Source: Bathynomus jamesi (Eukaryota; Arthropoda; Malacostraca; Isopoda; Cirolanidae). From it: 64,000 nucleotides of DNA. The translations under genes and the position numbers were made by a program. The notes under the pieces are model-generated. The model was not told where the DNA came from, did not search any database, and saw only the letters and a list, made by a program, of their open reading frames with translations. The DNA lies in the NCBI GenBank assembly GCA_023014485.1, contig JAJOZX010009475.1:62001-126000 (forward strand), in the 5' to 3' direction. Positions 44,073 to 54,939 of the stretch are shown piece by piece (within the stretch, counting starts at the first letter, position 1; each line of letters starts with the position of its first letter).

Positions 44073-44672
44073 TCTTAAGGTTGTTGGCCAAAAAGGATGG
44101 AATGTGAGCGCTGTCGACCAAAGAAAAAAGATAAGGAAACAATAAAATAAAAACTGAAAATATATATTTATAATGTTTAAAATATTTTAATGGAAGAGAA
44201 TTTATTAAGTTATATTCCAATGATTCAATTTTTGTGTACTGACCCCCTTATCAGGGCTCCACCCACTAAATGCAATATATAGGTGTTATATATACGAGAG
44301 TTTTTTTTTCAAATTTAGGTTAGGTTTGATTAGGTTACTCAATGCTTAGAGCAACATTGGGTTTTGGGGGATGGCAGTTCTAGAAGAATTTTTATTGTCG
44401 TAAAAAAAAAGATACGTTGGTCTCGATTAGTTAGGTTAGGTCAATTAACATTTGGTTAGGTTAGATCAGGCTAGATTAGAGAGTACTTCACTATTTAAAG
44501 ACGTAACAGAAAACACACTTCGCTCCTTCAATTGTGCCCGAAACATTTATCTCGCCCGCCCTTCTTGGTTCGATGGCACTAAGGTTAGGTTAAGTTAAAT
44601 TAGGCAAGATGAATTAGGTTTTAAATATATAGATTTAAAAAGGTCAGTACCTCATATGCAGAAATGCGCATA

Positions 44673-44707
<35 letters not shown>

Positions 44708-44783
44708 CGTGCGTGAGGGATCGTCGCACGAACCAGTGCCAGGGTGCCAGCCTATAGTGCCATATGTGATATATACTGTAATT
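44031..44783. other. Non-coding stretch with TTAGG-like arrays
   Basis: It contains (TA)n at about 44036-44069, degenerate TTAGGTT-rich sequence at 44320-44480 and 44580-44625, and (TG)n/(CGTG)n at 44682-44714. No gene is seen. It would lie in an upstream intron or 5' region of the astacin gene. Confidence 0.5.
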
Positions 44784-45144
44784 CAGTGGTGGGCACGCGC
44801 AACGATTTGTGTAGCGCCGCAACCGCAACCGCAACTCTGCTGAAATAGTTGCGCCGCACGCGCAAGCGCAACCCTTTTCAAAAAGTTGCGCCGCAAGCGC
44901 AAGCGCAACCAAAAATGTTGCGCCGCAACTTTTTGCGGCGCAACTGCCCACCTTTGCATTTAAAGTATATCCCAGTGGTGGGCACGCGCAACGATTTTTG
45001 TAGCGCCGCAGCCGCAACCGCAACTCTGCTGAAATAGTTGCGCCGCACGCGCAAGCGCAACCCTTTTCAAAAAGTTGCGCCGCAAGCGCAAGCGCAACCA
45101 AAAATGTTGCGCCGCAACTTTTGCGGCGCAACTGCCCACCTTTG
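44784..45144. mobile_element. Tandem pair of hAT-type MITEs rich in CGCAA
   Basis: Two copies of about 170 bp (44784-44954, 44974-45144), each from CAGTGGTGGGCACGCGC to CAACTGCCCACCTTTG, are separated by 19 bp. The interior is made of CCGCAA and GCGCAA repeats, which give meaningless Ala/Cys/Arg-rich frames. TGTAAT occurs just outside the pair on both sides (about 44775-44780 and 45145-45150), suggesting the dimer moved as a unit. The pair ends 29 bp before an astacin exon. Confidence 0.85.
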
Positions 45145-45173
45145 TGTAATATATAGCATGACGATCTTTTCAG

Positions 45174-45307
45174 GTAGTCGATGGTGGTGGGAGAATGTGA
45201 AACAAGTCACCAATATGGGTAGAATTCTGCTTGGGGAAGATCCCCTTCTGCTGTCGGGCAAACACGAAGGGGACATGTTATTGGGTCCGGGAGAGAATCC
45301 TTACTCG
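45174..45307 (+). CDS. Astacin metalloprotease, propeptide exon
   Basis: This is an internal exon bounded by TTTTCAG before it and GTAAGT after it. It encodes SRWWWENVKQVTNMGRILL, then LSGKHEGDMLLGPGENPYS. The EGD motif corresponds to the FxGD aspartate switch of astacin propeptides, where the Asp binds the catalytic zinc and keeps the enzyme latent (family knowledge). The phenylalanine of the motif is His here. The exon begins in phase 1 (one base from the previous exon) and ends in phase 0, which fits the next exon at 45856. The signal-peptide exon was not found in the window. Confidence 0.85.
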
Positions 45308-45855
45308 GTAAGTACAAGCAATTTATTATCTCCATTGCTCGTTACTAATCTGTTCCCACGTTTTTCGGTGTAATCCACGTAATATGGAATACAGACTGGG
45401 TTATGTAAGTTACAGGTTGAGTTAGGTTAAGTTTAATTAGAGGTTGGGTTAGGTTTGGTTAGGGGTTAGTTTAGGTTAGTATGTTGAGGCGATTGTTTAA
45501 TCTCCTCCGCAACATCTAAGGTCACATAACGGAGGGGACCTACAGTTTTACGTGGGATCCGAACCACGGGTGGCAGCTCGCTACATCATATAGAAGCGGA
45601 GGACGGTCCCCCACCCAACGACATCCTAGAGCCAATGTAGCTAAACTTCAATGATCAAAGGGAAACAGTATTACGACATTGTTCACGACGTAGCCCTGGG
45701 CTAGGTTAGGCTGAGTTTGGTTGGTTTAAGTTGAATTGAGTTGGGTTACATTTAATTAAATTGAGTTGGGTTAGGTTAGAGATTATAATCAGAAAATAGA
45801 AACCACGTTCATACGGTATCTTGTAACTAATTGAAAATAACGTTTTCGTAAACAG
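45308..45855 (+). other. Astacin intron, 548 bp, with TTAGG-like repeats
   Basis: It starts GTAAGT and ends AAACAG. It contains two clusters of degenerate GGTTAGGTTAG/GAGTTGGGTTA repeats (45410-45480, 45690-45780) flanking an unidentified segment of about 200 bp that includes GGATCCGAACCACGG, weakly like a reversed tRNA-type B box. Confidence 0.7.
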
Positions 45856-45943
45856 AAAAATGCAGAAGAAAAGAATGCGGTGGCAGACTCCTCCCTTTTG
45901 TGGCCAGGGGGGATAATCCCTTACGACTTTTCAAATGGATACG
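45856..45943 (+). CDS. Astacin metalloprotease, exon at start of mature enzyme
   Basis: Acceptor is AAACAG and donor is GTGAGT. It encodes KNAEEKNAVADSSLLWPGG followed by IIPYDFSNGY. The pattern N-A-x-x-D...WPxGxxPY is the conserved junction between propeptide and mature astacin; activation cleavage would free an N-terminus close to the NAV segment. It starts in phase 0 and ends after one base of a codon, which matches the exon at 58956 (two bases first). The secreted enzyme would cleave extracellular proteins. The exact role (digestive, hatching, matrix) cannot be told from these exons. Confidence 0.92.
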
Positions 45944-47599
45944 GTGAGTTCTTTACGCCTACCCGTTACTTACAGTATTATAGGAATTATACAGGAGTAC
46001 AGTCTTACAGTCAAGCTTATCAAAATCTCTCTAATGATAACTAAACCTATTCAAGTTAACCTCCCGCTATAATACTTGGTAAAAGATGAAATTTGAAGCG
46101 AAGAACTTACACCATTTCTAAAAAGAAATATTTTACGCTAGTTCGCTGTAGTCCATGGATTAAATAATTTAATCAAACTATTTTAATGCATCCCCTCTCC
46201 ACTACTATTTAATCCTCAGTGAAGCAGCAGACGTCACTCATAACTTTGAATTATTACAAATTAATGTTATGTTTTGCATTGTAATGGAATATGATATTTG
46301 TATGCCGTTTTTTCTCTATCGTTTGTAAGAATTATTACTTTGAGAGAGTTACAGAGCTACGGGCTAACGAGACCTTAAGATCCACTCTAGGCTAGTCCAA
46401 GAAGGAAGTAGAAAAAAATAGAAATAGAAAATGAAAAATACTGAAAACTTATACCCTACTTACACTTACAGACGCGTAAAGCTTTCAAACAGAAATAGTA
46501 GTAATAGTAAAGTATAGAACAAACGAGGCTCTCTCCCTCCTTTGCCAGCCACTGCTGACAGAAAATTTATAGAAAAGTAGGAAAAAGTACAATGAAGAGA
46601 ATAGTTTCAGAGTTCATTCACACCATGCGCACTCTTTTTGTGTACTCAGTTACGCATTAGAAGACAGCGGAAAATGGAGAATAGTATAAATACTAAACTA
46701 TCTAATCTAATCTACACTATGCATTTTTTAATTAATTTTTTATTTATTTATTACCTACAAGAAATCATTATTTCTCCGTAGTCTGCCAAATTCATATACC
46801 GAAGCCTTATCATTTAGTAATTTATATTGCATCCTTCGCGTGAGAATTACCTAGATAAAGGAGCACTTGCCAGACCTACAATTTAAGAATTTCCTTCGCA
46901 TAATGGGAAATAATGCATAATACGCATAATTTTTTCTTGCGAAATTTTGATATACAATTAAAAATTAGTTTTCCACTCGAGTAGCTTCCTGAAGATGCGT
47001 ATGACTATTCGGAGGTTTGACTCCCAAGAGAGCTCATTAACCTTTCCATCATCTGAGAACTCCTCTGAAACGATCTGGCCAGCTCTTCCTACCACATTTA
47101 TTGCGAAAGGGGACATCGCTACTTCTATATAAAACTAAGAACGTTCTCTAGCTAGCTAAGTTAGATATTCCGTGATTTACCTAAAATCTACCGACATTCC
47201 TACACTGGAAACCCAAGTCGCATCCCTAAAACTGAAAACATCTATTCGAAGGATTTGGCTCCCGAGAAATCTCATTAAGCTTCCCTTCTCTACCAATGGG
47301 AGTATCATCGGAGAATTCCAAGTGCTCTGGAACCAGACCCGACCAGCGCCTCCTACTACATTTATTAACAAAGGAAACATCATTACTACTATCTTAATTA
47401 GCCCTCCTTCAAGCAGCACCCTTTTAATGAAAAAAAGGAAGGAGCAAAAGAAAAAGACGGGGAGAGAGGCGTGGCTTCTCAAAATAGTTTAATATAGCTA
47501 TTAGGAGGTTTTGACCCCCAAGAATTTCCATCTGTTACAAACGCGTAAATAAAAATTTAAAAAGCATCATTTGAAAACTCCCAGTGTTCTGATACCAGA
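45944..47599 (+). other. Start of the large astacin intron
   Basis: The 13.0 kb intron runs 45944-58955. This first part has no recognisable gene or transposon until a degenerate tandem repeat at 46985-47640. Confidence 0.6.
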
Positions 47600-47640
47600 C
47601 CTGACCAGCGACTCCTACTATCATACATTTACTCGGTTTA
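46985..47640. repeat. Degenerate tandem repeat, period about 250 bp, three units
   Basis: Three successive segments share an ordered set of phrases: TTNGGAGGTTTGACTCCCAAGA-like starts (46990-47040, about 47240-47275, 47490-47530), AACTCC..GTNCTCTG-like middles, and GACCAGCNNCTCCTACTAC-like ends followed by CATTTA. Units differ by many substitutions and indels. Confidence 0.65.
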
Positions 47641-48330
47641 CAATTCTCTATTGGTTTTACTGCTCGCGACCGAACATTGTTTTGAGAACTTTAAATCTTT
47701 AGTAACAATGACACCGAAATGTTTTTCTTCAAAGGCTTCAGTTAACACACTATTTCCCATAGTGTAGTTACATTTACTGTTGCGGTAAACTATATGCATG
47801 ACTTTACACATTTATCTACGTTAAATTTCATTTGCCACTTATTAGACTACTCTACTAAATTATTAAGATCGCGCTGTAGATTCTATCTAGTAAACTAATT
47901 GCTTTACTGCAATTTTATTATCATCGCCAAATTTAGAAATTTTACTCACTAAATTCACAAAGATCGTTAACATATATTATGAAAAAGACTGGGCCCAAAA
48001 CGGACTCTTGCGGAACGCCGCTAGTTAATGTACATTAGCCCGTCCCATTAATTACTACCCTCTGTTTTCTACCAGTTAACCAATTATCAGTTCAGTTGAG
48101 AATTTGACCCCTTATTCCGTGAGCTTTAAGTTTTTCTAACAATCGACACGGTCAATCGTTTATGTGAAACTTTGTCGAACACCTTTTCGAAATCTAAATA
48201 TATTATAGCTACCGCTCTACTAGTACTACAATCGTAATTACCGATGATTTCTTGAAAAAATTGCAATAAATTTATTAAACAAGATTTATTTCTACGAAAC
48301 TCACGCTGACTTTAACAAGATTATTGCTTT
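47600..48330 (-). pseudogene. LINE-C reverse transcriptase fragment
   Basis: Minus-strand translation gives FRRNKSCLINLLQFFQE (near 48290), AIIYLDFEKVFDKV (near 48200), SGVPQESVLGPVFFIIYVND (near 48000) and HFGVIVTKDLKSSKQC (near 47710), the ordered motifs of a CR1-like LINE RT. The catalytic ADD region is decayed. Its endonuclease part is at 49795-50945, beyond an oppositely oriented LINE. Confidence 0.8.
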
Positions 48331-48334
48331 CAAG

Positions 48335-49794
48335 ATGCTCGACTGTACGATCTCGAACAACACTCCTGCTTACAAAAAGGAGGTAGGAAATTATAGGCCT
48401 GTCAGTTTAACATCTTTGGTCGGGAAGATACAAGAAAGAATTATAAATAATATTAAAGATCATTTGGAATTTTTTTATCTTATTTCAAGTCTCCAACATG
48501 AATTTAGAGCAGGAAGGTCTCGTTTGTCTAATCTCTTAGACTTTTTAGAGTTTGTAACTGATCAAATCGATAATGGACATGATAAAGATGTTATTTACTT
48601 GGATTTTAGCAAGGTATTTGACGAGGTTCCACATAGGAGACTTCTATATAAATTAAAAATTCATGGAATATCGGGGTCAGTTGTAATTTGGGTAGAAAAA
48701 TGGTTAGAAGACAGAACAGAAAGTAACTCTAAATGGTCACGAATCTGTTTGGCAGAAAGTGAAAAGTGGGGTACCACAGGGATCAGTGTTAGGTCCATTA
48801 CGCTTTATTTTATATCTAAGCGATTTAGAGAAGGGAGTCGGTAGTAAAGTTTCTAAATTTGCAGAAGATACCAAAGTAGTTGCCCCAGTTACAAAGACAG
48901 AAATTTCTTATAAACTACAAAAAGATCTTGATAATTAGTGGCCTAGACTAGTAAATGGCAAATAAAATTCACTGTCCAAACATGCAATGTCATCCATTTT
49001 GATAGAAATAATGAAAATCTTGGCATTATAGCTAGTAGTGATCTAAAATTTTCAGAGCAGTGCTAAGAGACTAGAAATAAGGCAAATAAAATGTTAGATA
49101 TTATTAAGAAAAATGTTAGTTACAAGCGTGAGGAAGTCATCTGTAAATTATATAATTCTTATGTTGAGCCTCACTTAGAATACGGCATTTAAGCCTGGTC
49201 CCCTCACCATAGATATGATATCGATATGCTTGAAGGTGTGTAAACATAAGGCAACCAACCAAGCTTATCCCTAGTTTAAGAAGATTGGAATACGAGGAAA
49301 GATTAAAGGAACTGGGTAGGTTTAGTTTTGATAGACGCTGTATGAGGCAAATGATACAGATGTTCAAAATGTTTTCAGGTTTGAACAATTTAGATTTAGC
49401 TTTTTCTTATTAGAGTCTGATGGAAGAACTCGAGGGCATAAGAAAATAAAAAAACAGACTTGTGGACTGGATCTACTAAGAGACTTTTTCAGTAACAGAA
49501 TAGTAAATTCTTGGAATAATTTGCCATATAATGTGATAAATAGTAGTTCCTTAGTTAGTTTTGAGAAAAAGTTGGACGTTTTCATGAATGAAAGTTTAAA
49601 TTGTGTAAATAGCGTACATTTTTAGCTTAAGTTATGTAGGCTACTTTGGTAGCTCTGTAAATAGTTTTATGTTAATTAGCCAACTTCAGATTGTAATTTT
49701 GCAAAATTTTATTATAAAATGTAGCTTATGACGACTCGGTTAACCTCGATAGGCCCAAGTGGCTTCATGTTTTCCAAATTGTAATGTAACGTAA
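48335..49794 (+). pseudogene. LINE-D reverse transcriptase, C-terminus and 3' end
   Basis: This is a 5'-truncated plus-strand CR1-like LINE. Frame 48335-48844 contains NYRPVSLTSLVGKIQERII, LQHEFRAGRSRLSNLLDF and DVIYLDFSKVFDEVPHRRL. After frameshifts it has SGVPQGSVLGPLRFILYLSD and KFAEDTKVVAPV (ADD changed to AED). The C-terminus near 49440-49610 has DLLRDFFSNRIVNSWNNLP and FEKKLDVFMNES. It ends in a TGTAATGTAACGTAATG repeat, a typical CR1-like 3' tail. It interrupts LINE-C, and part of LINE-C seems to be missing at the junction. Confidence 0.88.
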
Positions 49795-49948
49795 TGTCTA
49801 CATTCTGAATTAAATTATCCTTTGTCGTTAAAACCAAGTCCAAAATATTCTCACCGCGGGTTGGTTCTAATATTTTTTTAAAAAGAAAATTATCTTGCAG
49901 AAAATCAAATGTAAACCCACATAGCTCATTAAGGTAATGAAATTAAAT
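49795..49948 (-). pseudogene. LINE-C endonuclease C-terminal part
   Basis: The minus strand encodes LNELCGFTFDFLQDNFLF and GENILDLVLTTKDNLI, the end of an APE-type endonuclease domain. A MITE at 49949 separates it from the upstream part. Confidence 0.75.
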
Positions 49949-50389
49949 GAGGGGTCGCGCGTCTTAAGGTACCTAAGCGCCACCACAGGCGAAAACGTGT
50001 TTTGGATGGATATTACTATTTTCACTCTTCCTCTATCGCGTGGTTTGGGTTATAATCACCCACGACACTAGAAGTATGGTTGAAAACCTTATGAAGCGAA
50101 CTACTTTTTTCACTTCTATCGCCAGCCAAAAGTTCACTCAAAGTTCGGGATAACAAGAAAAAAAAAATAAAAAAAAATATATATAAAATATAAAATATGA
50201 AAATCTATTCCAAAAACTCATCAACATCTTCATTAGCATACTTAGAACTCTAATTTAGCCAAAAATGAACGTTCTAGCTCAATTAATAACAGATATACTA
50301 TTGCCAGAATATTGCCGAACTTTGGAGGCAATTTCTGACGAATTTTAATTTTGGCGCTTAGGTACCTTAATTAAGACGCGGGACCCCTC
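49949..50389. mobile_element. MITE inside LINE-C
   Basis: A 441-bp insertion has inverted ends GAGGGGTCGCGCGTCTTAAG and (right end, reverse complement) GAGGGGTCCCGCGTCTTAAT, continuing GGTACCTAAGCGCCA in both. AAAT occurs on each side as a possible short duplication. No frames. Confidence 0.85.
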
Positions 50390-50945
50390 AAATGTTTGGG
50401 CAGTTAAACTCCCCGACAATAATTGATTCCTCACGCGTAACTATGTTACTCGAAATGTTATACATTTCAATAACTAGTTTTACTCCTTGTGAAGGAAGCC
50501 TATATACAACTCCAAAATTAAAGACTAAGTTAGATATAATTATTTCAGAAATTAACGCTTATAAATGGTTACCTACCGGCATTAACTGTCTTTTGAACTG
50601 GACGAAGACTTTCTTTACAATATAAGAGTACACCACCTCCCATTTTACTACTTCTATCCTATCCGCACTTTTAATGCATTATTGCCATAATGTCTTGATT
50701 TTCAATGTGAACTAACGCTTTAAATTCGTTAAACTTATTCCTTACGATCCGCCCATTAAAATACACTACTTTCAAACTATTCTTTACGTTACTATTTGTT
50801 CCTCTAAAAGTGTCGAGTTTCCCCAAGGTCGACGAGTTACATTTCCTAAACGAGAAAGAACTATTTAATCTCGCCTACGAGTATTCGTACAGAGAAATAT
50901 TTCAGATATATTCGTCCTTATCTTTTGTACTTTGCATTAGATAGT
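50390..50945 (-). pseudogene. LINE-C endonuclease N-terminal part
   Basis: The minus strand contains VVYFNGRIVRNKFNEFKAL and HIENQDIMAI (about 50680-50770) and GGGVLLYCKESL (about 50610-50640), the order expected at the start of a LINE endonuclease. Frames are broken. Confidence 0.75.
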
Positions 50946-50947
50946 TA

Positions 50948-52405
50948 GGAAAAGTTTACCATCCGTTTAGAAAAATTTAAATAAAAAATTAGTTTAATTC
51001 CAACGTATAATGTAAAGCATCAAAGAATTTGGGGAAAATAAAAAAAGTTAAAGTGCAAAAGTTTTCGTACATTTATTTACAAAATTATTTAATACTTTGT
51101 GTGTCAATCTCAGGCTTGAAGACTTTAAAATTTTTATCAGTAGTTGGCTGTTTATTGATTAGAAACTGTTGGCAATTCTGAATTCTAGAATTTTCTCTCT
51201 GAATCTTCGTGGAAGACGGATGACTGTACAGTGTACAAGCCATTAGTAAGCAATGGGTCGTCATGGTAGAGAGCAGTTTACGGATCGTAAGAGATCCGTT
51301 ATTGCAACACACGACTCTGGAAAGAGTTATAGGAAGACAGAAGAACAACTTCGAATTCCATTTACGACGGTTGTTACAGTTATAAAGTGGAAAGGCTTTG
51401 AAACAATCAAAACTCTACCAAGGTCTATATGACCTTGCAAGATTTCAGAACGTACAGCTAGACGGATTGAAATAATGACTGCTGCGAGTTCAGTAGCGAC
51501 TGCGGGTAATATTTGCCAAATATTAAGACTAAGATCGATGTCCCCCTCTACTGTATGTTGTACATTGACAAAGAATAGTTTGCATGGAAGAGCTGCACGA
51601 AGAAAACCTCGGACACGAAAAGCGCACGAAGAAAATCGTTTAAAGTACGCCAAGTATCATTAAAATGATGGATTTGCATTCTGAAAGAAAGTTTTTTGGA
51701 CAGACGAGACCAAATTTGAATTATTCTGGAACAACGAGCAACGGTGTTTGGCGAAAATCAAACACTGCATTCGAGGAAAAAAAAAAACCTTCCTTCGGTT
51801 AAACATGGTGGTGGTGGTGGTGGTAGTAGTTTGCTTCTTTGGAGATGCTTTAGCGCTTCTGGTTCAGGAAAGATTCAATGGCGAAGAAATATCGGGTAAT
51901 TTTAGAAGAAAATGTATTGCCTTCAGTTCGGGAGTTGCGTGTGCGAATGGGTTACAATTGGGTACTGCAACAAGATAATGATCCAAAACATAAAAGTAAG
52001 AGCACCATGAAATAACTTCAACAAAAGAATCTCGAGTTTCTCGAGTGGCTCAGTCAACGCCCAGATCTCAATTTAAATCAAGAATTTATGGTTTGATTTG
52101 AAAGAAAGTATCTGCAAGAGAAACCCTTCGAATCTGAATGAATTGCAACAATTTTCTTTAGAAGAATGGGCTAAAATTACTACCGAGATATATCGAAACG
52201 TTGTAGAAAAATACCCAAGACGAATCAGTGAAATCATTCAATCAAAAAGTGGCCACACAAAGTATTAAATAATTTTGTAAGTAAATGTACAAAAACTTTT
52301 TTTTATATTTTTTTCCCTCGAATTCTTTAATATTTTACATTATATGATGGAGTTAAACTAATTTTTGTATTTGTTAATTTTTTCCAAATAAACGGTAAAC
52401 TTTCG
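50948..52405 (+). mobile_element. Tc1-type element with about 180-bp inverted ends
   Basis: The inverted termini are long: GGAAAAGTTTACC at left against CGAAAGTTTACC (reverse complement at right), continuing through AAAATTAGTTTAA and TACAAAATTATTTAATAC. TA flanks both ends (50946-50947, 52406-52407). It lies at the edge of LINE-C within the astacin intron. Confidence 0.88.
51253..52268 (+). pseudogene. Tc1-like transposase, degenerate
   Basis: The frame starts MGRHGREQFTDRKRSVI and includes the HTH segment SGKSYRKTEEQLRIPFTTV, a second HTH (ISERTARRIEIMTAASSVA), and the first Asp in VFWTDETKFELF (about 51698). Later frames have [16 protein letters not shown] (second Asp) and an altered DLNLNQEF in place of the usual NPIE motif. 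It ends IIQSKSGHTKY-stop. Internal stops, frameshifts and an inserted GGT run (51807-51827) inactivate it. Confidence 0.88.
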
Positions 52406-52407
52406 TA

Positions 52408-53285
52408 ACTAGCCTATGCATGGTACAAAAGATAAAGACGAATATATCATGACTTCCCGGCTGATGACCGGGAAGTCATGAGATAGAGTCCGAGCGAGGT
52501 CTTTGTAAACTCTGACTTCCATAGTAGGTCATGGCTAACCTGATCCCACGTTTAGCTGTAGGTCTAAAGTGGGACGACAGTAAGTTTGACCGTTGTCAGG
52601 ATGAACAAATCGGGCGTAAAGAAATGAAGGTTAGGCCATTGTCAGTTGCTTAGCGGTAATATTACTTACACTAAATATTGTCAAAGTTTAGTCTTAAATT
52701 TCGCGGCACGAATTCATTGGCATTATGATGACAGTGAGAGAAGTTGGTGTGATAAACTAATCGCATTTCAGCGACTCTCATCGGTTCTATACAAAAACTA
52801 AACGGTTACAAACGACTGTGTGATATGGGCTTTACGGTCTCTCTCTCTAAATTCTTAGAAACGGTAAAAAGGCAAGAAAACGCAAATGTTACTGTATGTT
52901 TCACGCAATGCAAAACATAACTGTAGATTTTTTACAGCAAAGGTTAGGATTTACTTTTGCTGCCTCACTGGTGATCAAAAATGGGGGAAAGGAATGCATT
53001 AAAATGTTTTGTGGGGTCTGTAGAGTTTATATAACGTTAAATTAGATGAAATAACAGCAGGTGCAGTTTTTAGGTTAGAAGAATGAAAGAAAAGGATACA
53101 AAAGGTCTTCTAACTGTATCTCAGTTTTAATAAGAGTTTTTAAGAGCTTATAATGATAGGAATTTATTAGTATCGTACCTAATGTGTGGTATACATATAT
53201 ATATAAAGGTGTACACAGTGTGTGTGTGTGTGCGCGCGCGCGTTTCAGCATCCGAGGAGTGTTTGTACAATACACACATTAATAT
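52408..53285. other. Intron stretch with a strong hairpin
   Basis: 52447-52481 is a perfect 14-bp stem (TCATGACTTCCCGG) with a 7-base loop. No other element is recognised up to 53285. A short (GT)n/(GC)n run is at 53216-53242. Confidence 0.55.
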
Positions 53286-53289
53286 GCCA

Positions 53290-53420
53290 GTGACAGTTGT
53301 TCAGTAGGCAAGACCCTTTCCTTACGAGCGAAGTGAAGATGCTGAAGTCGAGGGTTCGATTCTCGGTGATGTTAGTTAATAATAATTCGGGAGTTAACGC
53401 AAAGGACCGCATCTCCCTGG
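53290..53420 (+). repeat. Probable tRNA-derived SINE head
   Basis: TTGTTCAGTAGGCAAGACC (53296-53314) resembles a Pol III A box and GGTTCGATTCT (53354-53364) a B box, spaced about 55 bp as in tRNA-derived SINEs. The segment cannot fold as a complete tRNA by eye (weak acceptor stem), so a SINE head is preferred over a tRNA gene. Confidence 0.5.
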
Positions 53421-53595
53421 CCTGAGCGCTGTGTCAGTTTCTGGTCCTCCTGACTGATTATTACACGTAAATATGAAACACAACCTTAAACTTGTATACA
53501 GGGTAAGTCAAAGATTATGCATAAAAAATAACCATACAATAAATACTTGAGGCAGGACTTCTGACTCACCGTGTATATAAGTTTAAAGTTGTTTT

Positions 53596-54245
53596 GGAGC
53601 AAGTGTAGTTTAACGTTCCCCTACATCACCCTAGTGTAGTTTACGTTCCCCAACTTTGTCCGCGTATACCTCATCTAATAAAACGAGAGAGAGAGAGAAA
53701 TATTAACCGAGCCTTCAGTGTTATTCCGATGTGTGCCATTGAAGGCCCGGTTAGGTCAACTGTATGCCCTTGACAATTGGTTAGGTTAAGTAGTGTTATT
53801 CTCGTTAAAACTAAAGAAAATAACATCTTAACCTAACCAATTGTCAAGGGCATACAGTTGACCTAACTGGGCCTTCAATGGCACACATCGGAATAACACT
53901 GAAGGCCCGGTTAGGTCAACTGTATGCCCGGTTTTTTTTTTTAAACATTTAAAAAAAAAAATTCAAATTTTTTTTTCAAAAATGGTGTGCGTTATTCCGA
54001 TGTCCGCCTTGAAAACCTCTATATTGAAAATTTCATAAAAATCTGACCATAAATAAAGGAAATTACACAGGGGTTCTTTTGCTTTAGGTGCGCCGTAATA
54101 TTTTCGTTAGTTTTAACGTTTTATTTGATGGATTTGTTTAAAAAATGTCTCCTAAAGGTCCTAGTGTACTTTACGTTCACCAACTTTGACCTAGTGTAGT
54201 TTGTGTCCCCTTTTGCGTCAGGGGGACGTAAACTACACTTGCTCC
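53596..54245. mobile_element. MITE with GGAGCAAGTGTAGTTTA ends
   Basis: The left end GGAGCAAGTGTAGTTTA and the right end TAAACTACACTTGCTCC are inverted. Further GTGTAGTTTACGTTCCCC-like motifs repeat near both ends. Flanks TTGTTTT and TTGTCTT could be a 7-bp duplication with one change. A copy of the recurrent palindrome fills 53709-53907. Confidence 0.8.
53709..53907. repeat. Recurrent palindrome, longest copy
   Basis: This is an almost perfect palindrome of about 200 bp, extending beyond the usual arms to GCCTTCAGTGTTATTCCG and TGTGCCATTGAAGGC. The internal arms again contain GGTTAGGTCAACTGTATGCC and GACAATTGGTTAGGTTAAG. A third partial arm follows to about 53935. Confidence 0.88.
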
Positions 54246-54496
54246 TTGTCTTTAAAGGCAAACCAATAGGTTATTATACTTTTTCAGGAATAATAAATAA
54301 AAAGGAATACCCAATGGGTATTGGGCAAGAATTACAGTAATTTGAAAAATACATACCTGGCATTTCTATCAAAGAACACGTAACGAATTTTATTGTTCAT
54401 TTTTTTCCATTATTATGACTGTACAACACAGAAAAGAAATACTGGTTGCATCAACCACACTATTTGTCAACCAACCCAAAATCGGTTCATTTAACC

Positions 54497-54707
54497 CAGC
54501 GTTTCCCAAACTATGGGTGAATTACCCCATTGGGGTAATTTGGCACTCTGCAAGTACAGTACTTCTAAAGTACAGAAAGTACATAAATAAACGACATGTC
54601 AACACTGGGGCTGGCTTTACGCGAGGTACAGGTAGGGTGGGAGTCATTACGAAGGTATCCATGTGAAAATGGGGGAATGACTCAAAAAGTTTGGGAACCA
54701 CTCACTG
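54497..54707. mobile_element. hAT-type MITE
   Basis: A 211-bp element has ends CAGCGTTTCCCAAAC and GTTTGGGAACCACTCACTG and an exact 8-bp duplication ATTTAACC (54489-54496, 54708-54715). Confidence 0.93.
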
Positions 54708-54896
54708 ATTTAACCAATATAAGGTATAAATGAGCATGGTTGGTAGAATCATCGTATGGCTGAATTAAATTTTTCAACTGGGTTTCAGATAATTGACCAA
54801 GCATTTGGATTTTACAACCAAATAATTCTTTTCAGTGAAAATTAAGTTTGGTTAAATTAAAGAATTGGTTACTTTACTAAATGAGAGCCAGTAGAG

Positions 54897-54931
<35 letters not shown>

Positions 54932-54939
54932 TAATAATA

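Noticed and set aside
44652..45131. Long Ala/Cys/Arg-rich minus-strand frame
   Set aside because: It is generated by the CGCAA repeats of the two tandem MITEs and repeats itself exactly with them; no domain.
53290..53370. Functional tRNA gene
   Set aside because: A- and B-box-like motifs are present, but no convincing acceptor and anticodon stems; a SINE head is more likely.
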